DNA from: Cymbomonas tetramitiformis
Lineage: Eukaryota > Chlorophyta > Pyramimonadophyceae > Pyramimonadales > Pyramimonadaceae
NCBI GenBank assembly: GCA_001247695.2
Contig: LGRX02025935.1
Span: 1 to 14,740 of the forward strand
DNA: 14,740 nucleotides
Direction of reading: 5' to 3'
In this document: piece by piece, positions 8,138 to 14,110 of the stretch
How positions within the stretch are numbered: position 1 is the first letter of the stretch
Layout of the letters: every line of letters starts with the position of its first letter
Notes under the pieces: model-generated
The model's database searches: none
What the model was told of the DNA's origin: nothing
What the model saw: the letters and a program-made list of their open reading frames with translations, nothing else
Translations under genes and position numbers: made by a program

Positions 8138-8955
8138 CACTGGCTCACCTCATCACTAATCCCTGCGATGAGCTGGACCAGCTCGAACAGATGGAACAGG
8201 ATACCCCTCTGCCGTGGGAACGTCAAGAACGCACAGAGGATGGGTCGTTGGCATTGGTGACAGAGCTACTGGCGATCCAGACGGAAGCAACCCGCATGCC
8301 CAGAATTCTTGTACTTTTCAGTGGTACCGGATCGGTGGAAAGAGAATTCCTAAATTGCTTCCCCTCCGCTTCCGTGGTGACCCTCGACTCCGAACACATC
8401 TGGCATCCCACACACGTGCAAGACATCCTACAGTGGGACTACAAACAATACCCGCCGGGATTCTTCGATGTCGTTTGGGCCAGTCCCCCCTGCAGACAGT
8501 ACAGTCAAGCGCGCACCACTGGAGGACCCCCTGATCTTCCCCAGGCTGACAAAATCGTACGACGAGCATTGCAGATCATTGACTACTTGGAGCCAAAACA
8601 TTGGTTCATGGAGAACCCCAGAGGTCGCTTCCCCAACGCGCTGCGGCTTCGCCCCATGATGCGCCAACTTCCTCCCCCGCTGGTGTGTACCTACTGCATG
8701 TACGGTACGCAGTACATGAAGCCCACCTGCATATGGACGAACTCAGCACCACCCACGCCCCTGCTACGCTGTACTGCTTCGACACCGTGTGCGTGCAGAT
8801 GGGCAACCGGTGCTCATCCAGAGACTGCTCAGCTGGGACCTCATCCGCAGCAGACTGGAGCGGGACAATCCGCGAGCGTATATCCCGTGCCAGCGCCCCT
8901 GCTGCGACAACTTTTCCGACATTTACGCCTCCGCAAGACTGAAGACCCGCTTTAG
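8134..8955 (+). CDS. C5-cytosine DNA methyltransferase carried by the retrotransposon
   Basis: This is predicted to methylate cytosine in DNA using S-adenosylmethionine. Motif I is LFSGTGS (residues 61-67). The catalytic motif IV is SPPCRQYSQ with C120, and motif VI is MENPRG (E160-N161-P162). The segment YGTQYMKPTCIWTN (190-203) is of the kind seen in small phage and bacterial enzymes, and PVPAPLLRQLF near the C-terminus fits the final conserved motif. At 273 residues it is a compact enzyme with no obvious targeting domain; the first ~54 residues are acidic, and M55 just before motif I is an alternative start. The ATG overlaps the integrase stop as ATGA, implying coupled reinitiation or a frameshift. 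All motifs are intact, so it may be active. Capture of cytosine methyltransferases by eukaryotic retrotransposons has been reported before; the pairing with an adenine methyltransferase domain is what stands out. Confidence 0.88.
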   Translation: MTLAHLITNPCDELDQLEQMEQDTPLPWERQERTEDGSLALVTELLAIQTEATRMPRILVLFSGTGSVEREFLNCFPSASVVTLDSEHIWHPTHVQDILQWDYKQYPPGFFDVVWASPPCRQYSQARTTGGPPDLPQADKIVRRALQIIDYLEPKHWFMENPRGRFPNALRLRPMMRQLPPPLVCTYCMYGTQYMKPTCIWTNSAPPTPLLRCTASTPCACRWATGAHPETAQLGPHPQQTGAGQSASVYPVPAPLLRQLFRHLRLRKTEDPL

Positions 8956-9022
8956 ATTCCAAGCGGCACCCTCCTTCGTGAAAGTGGTGCCCTGGTAGCG
9001 GCAGGCAAGTTGTGCTCGAAGA

Positions 9023-9081
9023 GGAACCAGAGAACCTAAGAACTGGAAACAGAAAGGAACCAGAAAACCTAAGAACTGGAA
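9023..9081 (+). repeat. Tandem 33-bp duplication in the 3' untranslated region
   Basis: A 26-base stretch beginning GGAACCAGAGAACC at 9023-9048 recurs at 9056-9081 with one mismatch, giving a period of 33 bp. It lies between the cytosine methyltransferase stop and the polypurine tract and has no coding frame. Confidence 0.85.
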
Positions 9082-9093
9082 CTTAGATGGGTA

Positions 9094-9133
9094 CCTTAGC
9101 GGAGTGATCCCAGGAGGTAGACCACTCCTAAGG
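9094..9133 (+). other. Stem-loop just before and into the polypurine tract
   Basis: CCTTAG-C-GGAGTG (9094-9106) pairs with CACTCCTAAGG (9123-9133), an 11-bp stem with one bulged C. The right arm runs into the first bases of the purine tract, so the fold could affect plus-strand priming or RNA 3' processing. The pairing is visible; a function is inferred. Confidence 0.55.
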
Positions 9134-9142
9134 GGGAGAGAG
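9130..9142 (+). promoter_or_regulatory. Probable polypurine tract (plus-strand primer)
   Basis: An uninterrupted purine run, AAGGGGGAGAGAG, is followed by T and then TG at 9144. In LTR retroelements an RNase H-resistant purine run lies directly before the 3' LTR, and this is the best candidate between the last ORF and the downstream viral DNA. Confidence 0.6.
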
Positions 9143-9143
9143 T

Positions 9144-9710
9144 TGTGCCCGGAGGCACAGCGTGAGCCGATATGCCTATGCGTCTGTATGTGTGTCATCG
9201 GGGGTAATCTGGGATTGGCACGATGACAGTGGAATTGGGCTTGAAATCACGATGAGAATGAATACCAGATGTCCGGGGTATGACACTATGACACTATGAC
9301 ACTATGACACTATAGTAGTATGACAGTACTGTGGGGGGTGTCATCGTGGCACTCAGTCAGACCCTCGAAGAATGGTCAGATTCGCATCGGGGTTGAAAAG
9401 ACAATGAAATCGAATATCAGATGTCAGGGCTATGACAGTATGACAGTATGACAGTACAGTAGTATGACAGTACTGTGGGGCAGTCATCGTGTCAGTCTGT
9501 CGACATAGCATCTGAATCGAAAATGACGAATCGGAATTAGAAATGAGATCGGATCGGGAATTGAACGTTGAGCCGAAGTGTGACATCGGCTGTCGAGTGG
9601 TTGACCCTGCAACCTGAGTGACGAGTGAATAAGTGGAGCACTTGAGAAGTGTTTAGCCTTCAGAACTCGGAACCGAATTATCGTTTGTAACTCAATCTGG
9701 CCCTGATCCA
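9144..9710 (+). repeat. Probable 3' LTR (boundaries inferred)
   Basis: The stretch begins TGTGCC after the polypurine tract and ends GATCCA just before AT-rich viral coding DNA, giving TG...CA ends and a length of about 567 bp. It has no ORF and contains internal tandem duplications. TGTCATCG at 9193-9200 pairs with CGATGACA at 9221-9228. Without the 5' LTR or target-site duplication in view the limits cannot be confirmed, and the true end could lie some tens of bases away. Confidence 0.45.
9241..9510 (+). repeat. Two diverged ~145-150-bp tandem copies inside the putative LTR, each with ATGACAC/ATGACAG microrepeats
   Basis: The two units share TTGAAA..., CAGATGTC, a run of 7-bp TATGACA-type repeats, and an identical 23-base block ending ACAGTACTGTGGGG at 9314-9336 and 9458-9480 (144 bp apart). 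They also share a GTCATCGTG box. The first unit has more 7-bp repeats than the second. Duplications of this kind in U3 often multiply promoter elements, but no specific factor site can be named. Confidence 0.75.
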
Positions 9711-10311
9711 GTATATTATAAAATCCGAATTGTGTACCTTTGCACGTTCAATCAAAAACATATTTCCGAGCATCTGTCGTAGTGCCCCAGGCAGAACGGC
9801 GTACTTTGAATATGGAAACATAGAAAATACCGATATTGTAGATATACATGAAAAGCTTAATCCATTGGTATATAGTAATAGATCATCCATGGGAGACAAG
9901 TTACAAATCGCAAAGTATCATTTTCAAAATCAATTTGAAGAAGACATTGCCGAGCATTTTGTCAAGGATTTGTGGAATAGGAAATTGATAAACTTTGTTC
10001 GGAAATTCAAAATGTTTTACCATAACGAAGATCATATACTTTGGAGTTTGTTTAATCAAAATGGAGCGATTGATACCTTAGAGTTACCAAACAATCCATA
10101 TTGGGACATGGACATTGAAAAATTCAAAGACTTTTTTATGATAAGCTTCACGGGTACAAAGATATACCCAAGTGTTATTTGTAAAGCATTGAATGCCTAT
10201 TTTGAAACCGATGTCTACTCGGTCGATCGGGATGCCAATGGTAAACGTGTTCGAGTACGTCTTCCCGGAAGTAATAAGATCGTTGATAAATATGTCCATA
10301 CACGAAAGTGA
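9691..10311 (+). pseudogene. 3' part of an unidentified virus-like gene, 5' end lost at the retroelement junction
   Basis: The frame is open from 9691 to the TGA at 10309-10311. The first in-frame ATG is only at 9889, while clearly protein-like sequence (APGRTAYFEYGN and onward) starts before it, so this looks like the C-terminal ~200 residues of a longer protein. It is rich in Asn, Lys, Phe, Asp and Ile, AT-biased, and unlike the GC-rich retroelement beside it. Features include an aromatic, charged helical stretch (about residues 55-115 from base 9730) and a basic C-terminus (GKRVRVRLPG...). I cannot assign a family; position and composition suggest a protein of a large DNA virus or polinton-like virus, possibly in replication, but that is a guess. 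The LTR probably inserted within it. Confidence 0.55.
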
Positions 10312-10333
10312 AATCATTTTATTCCGGCTATTA

Positions 10334-10388
10334 AACAATTTCTGAAAAGCGGTAATTGTTGACAGAATGAGAATATATGTAATATATT
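10334..10388 (+). terminator. Two short hairpins downstream of the virus-like gene
   Basis: AACAATT (10334-10340) pairs with AATTGTT (10354-10360). AATATAT (10372-10378) pairs with ATATATT (10382-10388) around a GTA loop. Both lie in the gap between the upstream stop (10311) and the SET-domain gene and could mark a transcript 3' end. The AT-only stem is weak and may be chance. Confidence 0.35.
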
Positions 10389-10406
10389 AATGTTTTGGCA
10401 ACACTG

Positions 10407-10427
10407 GGAACAATGTTCCATTGTTCC
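10407..10427 (+). terminator. Perfect 9-bp hairpin upstream of the SET-domain gene
   Basis: GGAACAATG, loop TTC, CATTGTTCC, followed by a T run. It sits in the intergenic gap and is probably the transcript end of the upstream gene, since several giant viruses of protists end transcripts at such hairpins. It falls within the longest frame of the next ORF, which argues for that gene starting at the later ATG (10453). Confidence 0.5.
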
Positions 10428-10452
10428 TTTTTATAGCTTTTGTTATATTAAG

Positions 10453-10935
10453 ATGAAACGCACACCTTGTGAGCGATGTGTCGCTATCAAAAAGAATGGT
10501 GAACGCTGTAAGAATTTGACCTGCAAATGGTCACCAATGTGTTGGGCTCATAGACAAGTCAATATACAAGAGTCTACCATACCAAATTCTGGTCAAGGTG
10601 GATTTGCAAAAGTTGATCTGAAAAAGGGAACAGTTGTCGGTAGATATGCCGTTGGTACAATTGAACTTGATGCTGACCAGTTGCCACCGATGAATGATAG
10701 AACTCACATATGGCAAAAGAATGCCAATACATTCTTTGATGCTGAACCGACAAATTCAGTCGCCGGTAAATATAATAGCTGCAAATCACGTGATACCAAG
10801 GCGATGGGTTGCTCAAACAATGCAAAGTATACGACAGTCGGTAATGTAAAGCTGACAAAAAATATCAAAAAAGGTCAGGAGATTTTTGTACCGTATGGAA
10901 AAAACTATTATCAACACGGGGAACAATCTTATTAG
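10453..10935 (+). CDS. Small virus-like SET-domain protein with N-terminal Cys/His cluster
   Basis: SET domains transfer methyl groups to protein lysines. From the ATG at 10453 the protein is 160 residues. Residues 6-33 hold C6, C9, C19, C24, C30 and H33 in a GERCKNLTCKWSPMCWAH context, probably a small zinc-binding module. The SET fold follows: IPNSGQGGFAKVDLKKGTVVGRY (about 43-65), then YNSCK (107-111), NNAKYT (122-127) for cofactor and substrate binding, and IKKGQEIFVPYGKNYY near the C-terminus with the expected Tyr. The frame extends to an ATG at 10390, but that region holds the 10407-10427 hairpin, so 10453 is preferred. Small SET proteins with no other domains are common in viruses and bacteria of aquatic systems. 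It ends in TAG, directly at a second hairpin, and is convergent with the ATPase. It looks intact, unlike its neighbours. Confidence 0.75.
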   Translation: MKRTPCERCVAIKKNGERCKNLTCKWSPMCWAHRQVNIQESTIPNSGQGGFAKVDLKKGTVVGRYAVGTIELDADQLPPMNDRTHIWQKNANTFFDAEPTNSVAGKYNSCKSRDTKAMGCSNNAKYTTVGNVKLTKNIKKGQEIFVPYGKNYYQHGEQSY

Positions 10936-10965
10936 CAACAATCTTAGATTGTTGCCGTCTGTTCC
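10920..10965. terminator. Nested hairpin between convergent SET-domain and ATPase genes
   Basis: The inner stem GCAACAATC (10935-10943), loop TTA, GATTGTTGC (10947-10955) begins on the last base of the SET-domain stop codon. An outer GGAACA/TGTTCC pair (10920-10925 and 10960-10965) encloses it. It ends 11 bases before the ATPase stop at 10977 on the other strand, an ideal place for a bidirectional transcript-end signal. Confidence 0.65.
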
Positions 10966-10976
10966 TTTTATAGCTA

Positions 10977-11342
10977 TTAGCCTGGCAGATTGCCCGTAGC
11001 GTGCTGACCGGGGACAATCCATTCATTGAAATTCCTTCTAAACATTGAAGGATGACTTGGTTTCCGATGAAGATCAATAAATAAAAAATCGTGTGGCCCT
11101 TGAATGGCCTGACTATAGACGGAATTGAACTCCTCAATGGGTATCTCCCCTCCAACCTCCTCACCGATCTCATCAATCTTTTTTTGATTCTTATTTGTAA
11201 AAACTAACATATGTGTAAGATTATCTCTTATAGATTTCAAGAGACCTCCCGAGCTTGAGGTGTAATTCTGAGTTGCAAATAACAATGTTACCCCAAGGGC
11301 ACCGTCCTTAAGTTTTCCAAGATGTCTATATTTGATGACCAT
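10977..11342 (-). pseudogene. A32-like packaging ATPase, C-terminal part (frameshifted)
   Basis: This piece carries the conserved downstream half of an FtsK/HerA-type viral DNA-packaging ATPase. It has a RH pair near its start, the sensor-type segment LLFATQNYTSSSG, a conserved Arg-Asn-x-Thr-His stretch, and a C-terminal region with FLFIDLHRKP and NEWIVPG. It overlaps the N-terminal part by 17 bases in another frame; the two together account for one gene of about 310 codons. The TAA at 10977-10979 is the natural end, facing the convergent SET-domain gene. The nominal ATG at 11342 is internal to the ancestral gene. Confidence 0.8.
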
Positions 11343-11907
11343 TGCTAAGCTTGCTTGATGGTCTCATCATGTCAGTGTCTTGTGTGTCATCAAAGAATGC
11401 CGCGATCACGGGCCGCTTTCCCCCATACTTATGTTGAGGAGCAAGGATGTTTCCATTCTCATCGCCAAATTCCAACATCAATTCACCGGGAATCTCATAC
11501 ACACTTATATTATGATTGTTCAACATTTTCATAAGCTTTTTGTACCTTTCCATCTTCTCTTGATATTCATCGTACTCTTGAGCTTCGGTATCAAGGATGC
11601 ATTCAATCTGATTTGGAACATCGACGGGAGGCTCCAACACATCATCTTGTTCGAGTGGTAAGTCTTTATAGTAGTGGCTATTGTTGTGATATGTCGGTGA
11701 AACCAAGATAAGTCTGTCTAAAGCATTGTTGCGTTTCATCAATCGAAGTAGGTGTGTAAGACTACAGGATTTTCCCGTACCTCTTTTCGCACACGCAAGG
11801 ATAACCCCGTGCAATTGAATGAAATCGTCTGATGTCTGTATGGGAAAGGCCCCATTCTTTGGCACTTGAATATCATATGATTTATCTTTCAGTCTTTGGA
11901 AATGCAT
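11326..11907 (-). pseudogene. A32-like packaging ATPase, N-terminal part with Walker A and B (frameshifted)
   Basis: The gene would encode the motor that drives viral DNA into the capsid. The P-loop is AKRGTGKS at residues 40-47, with Ala where the first Gly is usual. LILVSPTYHNN follows, then a long charged helix (about 105-130), and Walker B as IAAFFDDTQ with D173-D174. Just after this the frame shifts by one base and stops at TAG (11326-11328), while the matching remainder lies in the overlapping frame. The ATG at 11905-11907 follows the upstream ORF's TAA by only 3 bases. This family is a hallmark of nucleocytoplasmic large DNA viruses, virophages, polintons and polinton-like viruses of protists. 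The break suggests an endogenous, decaying copy; a sequencing error remains possible. Confidence 0.82.
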
Positions 11908-11910
11908 ATA

Positions 11911-12219
11911 TTATAACGGTAGAAATAGACTTGAGTAAGCTTTCTCATATCCCGGTTCCATCTCAGCGTCTCTTTTCCGAGGCGGTGATTGAGATGCAAC
12001 TCGGCTTTGTTTCCGTCTGGTAGACTTCCTAACAATCACCTCTGGTTTTGGTTCAGATTCAGAGCTATCAGATTCAACGATGACTACCTGCTTCTTGGGT
12101 TTCTTCTTAGGGGCTTTTGTGGCTACTGCCCGAAGGTCCGGTCCTCCCACAAGGACCGAAGTGATTTTGGGCCATAGGCCGCGGTTTTTCGATATAGTCG
12201 GTAAATGGGTGCTTTGGGG
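11911..12219 (-). pseudogene. Short Lys-rich/Ser-Asp-rich ORF upstream of the ATPase, 5' end unclear
   Basis: The open frame runs from 12219 to the TAA at 11911-11913. Protein-like composition begins near 12130: a Lys/Pro-rich tract (APKKKPKKQ), an acidic Ser patch (VESDSSESE), an Arg/Ser-rich tract, and a hydrophobic end (SSLFLPL). There is no ATG before residue ~64 counted from the GTG at 12150, and the 5' part runs through the GGTCC hairpin. The coding start is therefore probably lost or lies elsewhere. The stop is 3 bases before the ATPase start, an operon-like spacing. It may be the tail of a virion DNA-binding or core protein, but I do not recognise the family. Confidence 0.4.
12138..12158. 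repeat. GGTCC/GGACC hairpin repeat, copy 1
   Basis: CCGGTCCT, loop CCCACA, then AGGACCG: a 7-bp perfect stem (the last base pair is lost to an A). These 21 bases recur exactly at 12339-12359. The flanks of the two copies are unrelated. Confidence 0.8.
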
Positions 12220-12220
12220 T

Positions 12221-12934
12221 CATATCTAGGTGTCCAATAATTATCTAAAAACTTGTGTTGGGTGGTATACTCGGTGTAGCTATGTGATTTACGTTATTGA
12301 AAAGTGGGGGTGAAACCGCTCGAAATTAAATAAAAAGACCGGTCCTCCCACAAGGACCGGATTATTCCAAGCTACCTACGCTCACTAAGTGGCCTTCCTG
12401 GTGCCCACTGCACATAAAATATACTTTAACATGACCTATTCGTGCCCTCTACAATGTACAACATCTTCGGAATCCATAATACTGCGGTATATATCCCTCG
12501 CAATGGCATGCACCCACAAAAAAACTGACTTGGGTGAAATTTGCCATCAAGATTTTGTATATCGATGGAACCTCATTGCCGCGCACAAGGCAGCCATTAA
12601 TATGTATCGATGATGTTAAGCATTCTAAAAATCATTTGATAGGTATATATGATGACTGCAACGTGACAGGGCGTAAAACGGTCAAATGCATATGTTGTCA
12701 GGCATCTAGAACTTTACACTCGGCTAGAAATACAATGATAAAATCGACCTTATAATCAGGGTTTCGGACCCAAACCCAAAAGTTACATATCTGCCAGTGT
12801 AATATGAAGTTGCCAACATGCAAAATGTGGTAAGCATGATTGGGTATAGTGTTAGGACAAAATTTTGCTGCCTGACGGGATGATTCAGCTCGAATTTCAA
12901 TTGGATAAAAATATTTGCCCTGCCAAATAGGGAC
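12221..12934. other. Stretch without recognisable genes
   Basis: AT-rich sequence with no ORF of protein-like composition on either strand. The only structure I see is the second GGTCC hairpin at 12339-12360. It links the viral remnant to the satellite field and could be host intergenic DNA or badly decayed viral DNA. Confidence 0.6.
12339..12360. repeat. GGTCC/GGACC hairpin repeat, copy 2
   Basis: CCGGTCCT, loop CCCACA, AGGACCGG: a perfect 8-bp stem with a 6-base loop. It is a near-identical copy of the hairpin 201 bp upstream. It could be a transcript-end hairpin or the end of a small element. Confidence 0.8.
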
Positions 12935-12966
12935 GGGTCCATGTGATTCACAAATCACATGGACCC
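12935..12966. repeat. Perfect 14-bp inverted repeat at the start of the satellite field
   Basis: GGGTCCATGTGATT (12935-12948), loop CACA, AATCACATGGACCC (12953-12966). Each arm carries the GGTCCATGTG motif that recurs throughout the following 1.8 kb, so this marks the left edge of the satellite and shows it in both orientations. Confidence 0.9.
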
Positions 12967-13472
12967 CACATGGACCTCACGTGGACCCACGTGGACTTGG
13001 AATGGACCTCGCATGCCCCAAATGGTCAGACATTTCTCCCTATGGGTCCATATGGGGTCCATTGAAGGTCCTTAAGGGGTCCATGCGGTTTTCAGTCACA
13101 TGGACCTCACATGGACCATCCCTACGGGTCCATGTGGGGTCCATGTGATACCCCTCAGTGTGTACGTAGCATGATTGTGGACCCCATATGGACCGGTAAG
13201 GGCCACATGGGTCCGATGGTCAGACATTCCTACGGGTCCATGTGACGCATGGACCCCTTATGGACCCCTCGTGGACCCGTAGGTATAATCGCATGGACTA
13301 CACCGGGACCACTCGGTTATCATCACATGGACCCCACATGGACCGATAGGTACCACATGGGTCCAATGGTCAGACATTCCTACGGGTCCATGCGACGCAT
13401 GGACCTCGTATGGACCCGTAGGGAGGATTCACATGGACCCAGCATGGACCCCGCCCGTTTGGGCGCTGGCAC
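12967..13472. repeat. Irregular satellite field built from ATGGACC/GGTCCAT units
   Basis: Dozens of copies of ATGGACC or its complement occur at irregular 10-25-bp spacing in both orientations. A longer block with ATGGTCAGACATT followed by CTACGGGTCCATG recurs at about 13214 and 13366 (roughly 152 bp apart), with a more diverged copy near 13024. This is a higher-order repeat. No reading frame is credible. Confidence 0.8.
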
Positions 13473-13557
13473 GATTGGTCCATATGATTACTAAGCAGGT
13501 CCATGTGGTGTTTAAGCAGGTCCAAGCGGTAATTTAGCAGGTCCGTGCGAGTATTAA
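13473..13557 (+). repeat. 21-bp satellite array, left segment (about four units)
   Basis: Units of 21 bp of the form AGCAGGTCC followed by a variable ATGTGGT-type part and a TTTA or TTA end. The last unit is interrupted at TTAA (13554-13557) by the inverted-repeat element and resumes in register at 14111. Confidence 0.85.
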
Positions 13558-14110
13558 CCCCTCTTCCGGTATGTGCTTCGAAAACGAAGCATCGAAAATC
13601 CTTCACTCAATTTCGATTTGTTAAGGCATTTGACCTCCAATCACAATTTTGAAAATAGATCTGAAAACGTCGCATAAATGCGCATTCAAACATGTGTATG
13701 GAAATTGTGAAGAAGCAAAATTTTGCATAAACTTCCAAGTTAAATGAAAACCGACACATGCAAATTCGTTACATTTAAGCTATAGAAGCCCTAATGATGT
13801 AACAACCCTCATTTTGACCGTGGACCAAGAATATGGGCTGTATAGGGTTTATGGAGCCGACATTAGGGTCAATATTAGGGTTTATAGTTGGGAATATGTT
13901 GAGCATATGTAACAATCGCAATTTGTAACTTGACACCGAAACGCTTTGTGCATGTTTACAACAATATATTATGCACGGTGCGGCACGATGCGCCTCGCCG
14001 AGACGTTTCCGGGGGTATCTTTAAAGTTCGAATTGGAGCACGGACACGAGAGTTATTCAAAAAAAGGCGGGCAACACCATAATGGCAACATCGACTTACC
14101 GGAAGAGGGG
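13558..14110. mobile_element. Non-autonomous TTAA-target transposon (piggyBac-like MITE), 553 bp
   Basis: The ends are perfect 14-bp inverted repeats, CCCCTCTTCCGGTA (13558-13571) and TACCGGAAGAGGGG (14097-14110), flanked by TTAA at 13554-13557 and 14111-14114. TTAA duplication and ends starting with CCC are characteristic of the piggyBac superfamily. The interior is AT-rich with no transposase or credible ORF, so movement would need an enzyme supplied from elsewhere. A subterminal hairpin, GCTTCG-AAAA-CGAAGC, lies at 13575-13590. The strongest support is the flank: removing the element and one TTAA rejoins the 21-bp array without any change of period. Confidence 0.85.

Larger units (their letters stand above)
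1..9710 (+). mobile_element. Ty3/gypsy chromovirus LTR retrotransposon carrying two DNA methyltransferases (5' end outside window)
   Basis: The order gag (CCHC), aspartic protease, reverse transcriptase-RNase H, integrase, chromodomain is diagnostic of Metaviridae chromoviruses, where integrase follows RNase H. Two extra enzymes are present: a Dam-like adenine methyltransferase domain fused upstream of integrase, and a separate C5-cytosine methyltransferase ORF downstream of it. The coding part is GC-rich with long, well-kept catalytic motifs, so this copy is fairly young even though its frames are divided by one in-frame stop and two frame changes. The 5' LTR and primer binding site are not in the window. 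The 3' boundary at about 9710 is inferred from a polypurine tract followed by TG at 9144, a terminal CA at 9709-9710, and an abrupt change to AT-rich viral coding sequence. The element identity is secure; the exact 3' end is not. Confidence 0.93.

Noticed and set aside
8789..8998. Alternative frame as the true C-terminus of the cytosine methyltransferase
   Set aside because: The main frame keeps a Cys-rich segment and the PAPLLRQLF-type final motif, so it does not need a frameshift; the alternative frame starts at a GTG and lacks recognisable motifs.
12080..12150. Histone H3-like tail in the short Lys-rich ORF (ATKAPKKKPK)
   Set aside because: The similarity is limited to a few Lys-rich residues and no histone fold follows.
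12389..12755. Two short plus-strand ORFs in the AT-rich stretch
   Set aside because: Random-looking composition, no motifs, no neighbouring signals, and overlapping alternative frames of similar length.
13850..13890. Telomere-like TTAGGGTTTA stretches
   Set aside because: Only two or three loose matches with no tandem period, located inside the TTAA-flanked element; too weak for an interstitial telomere.
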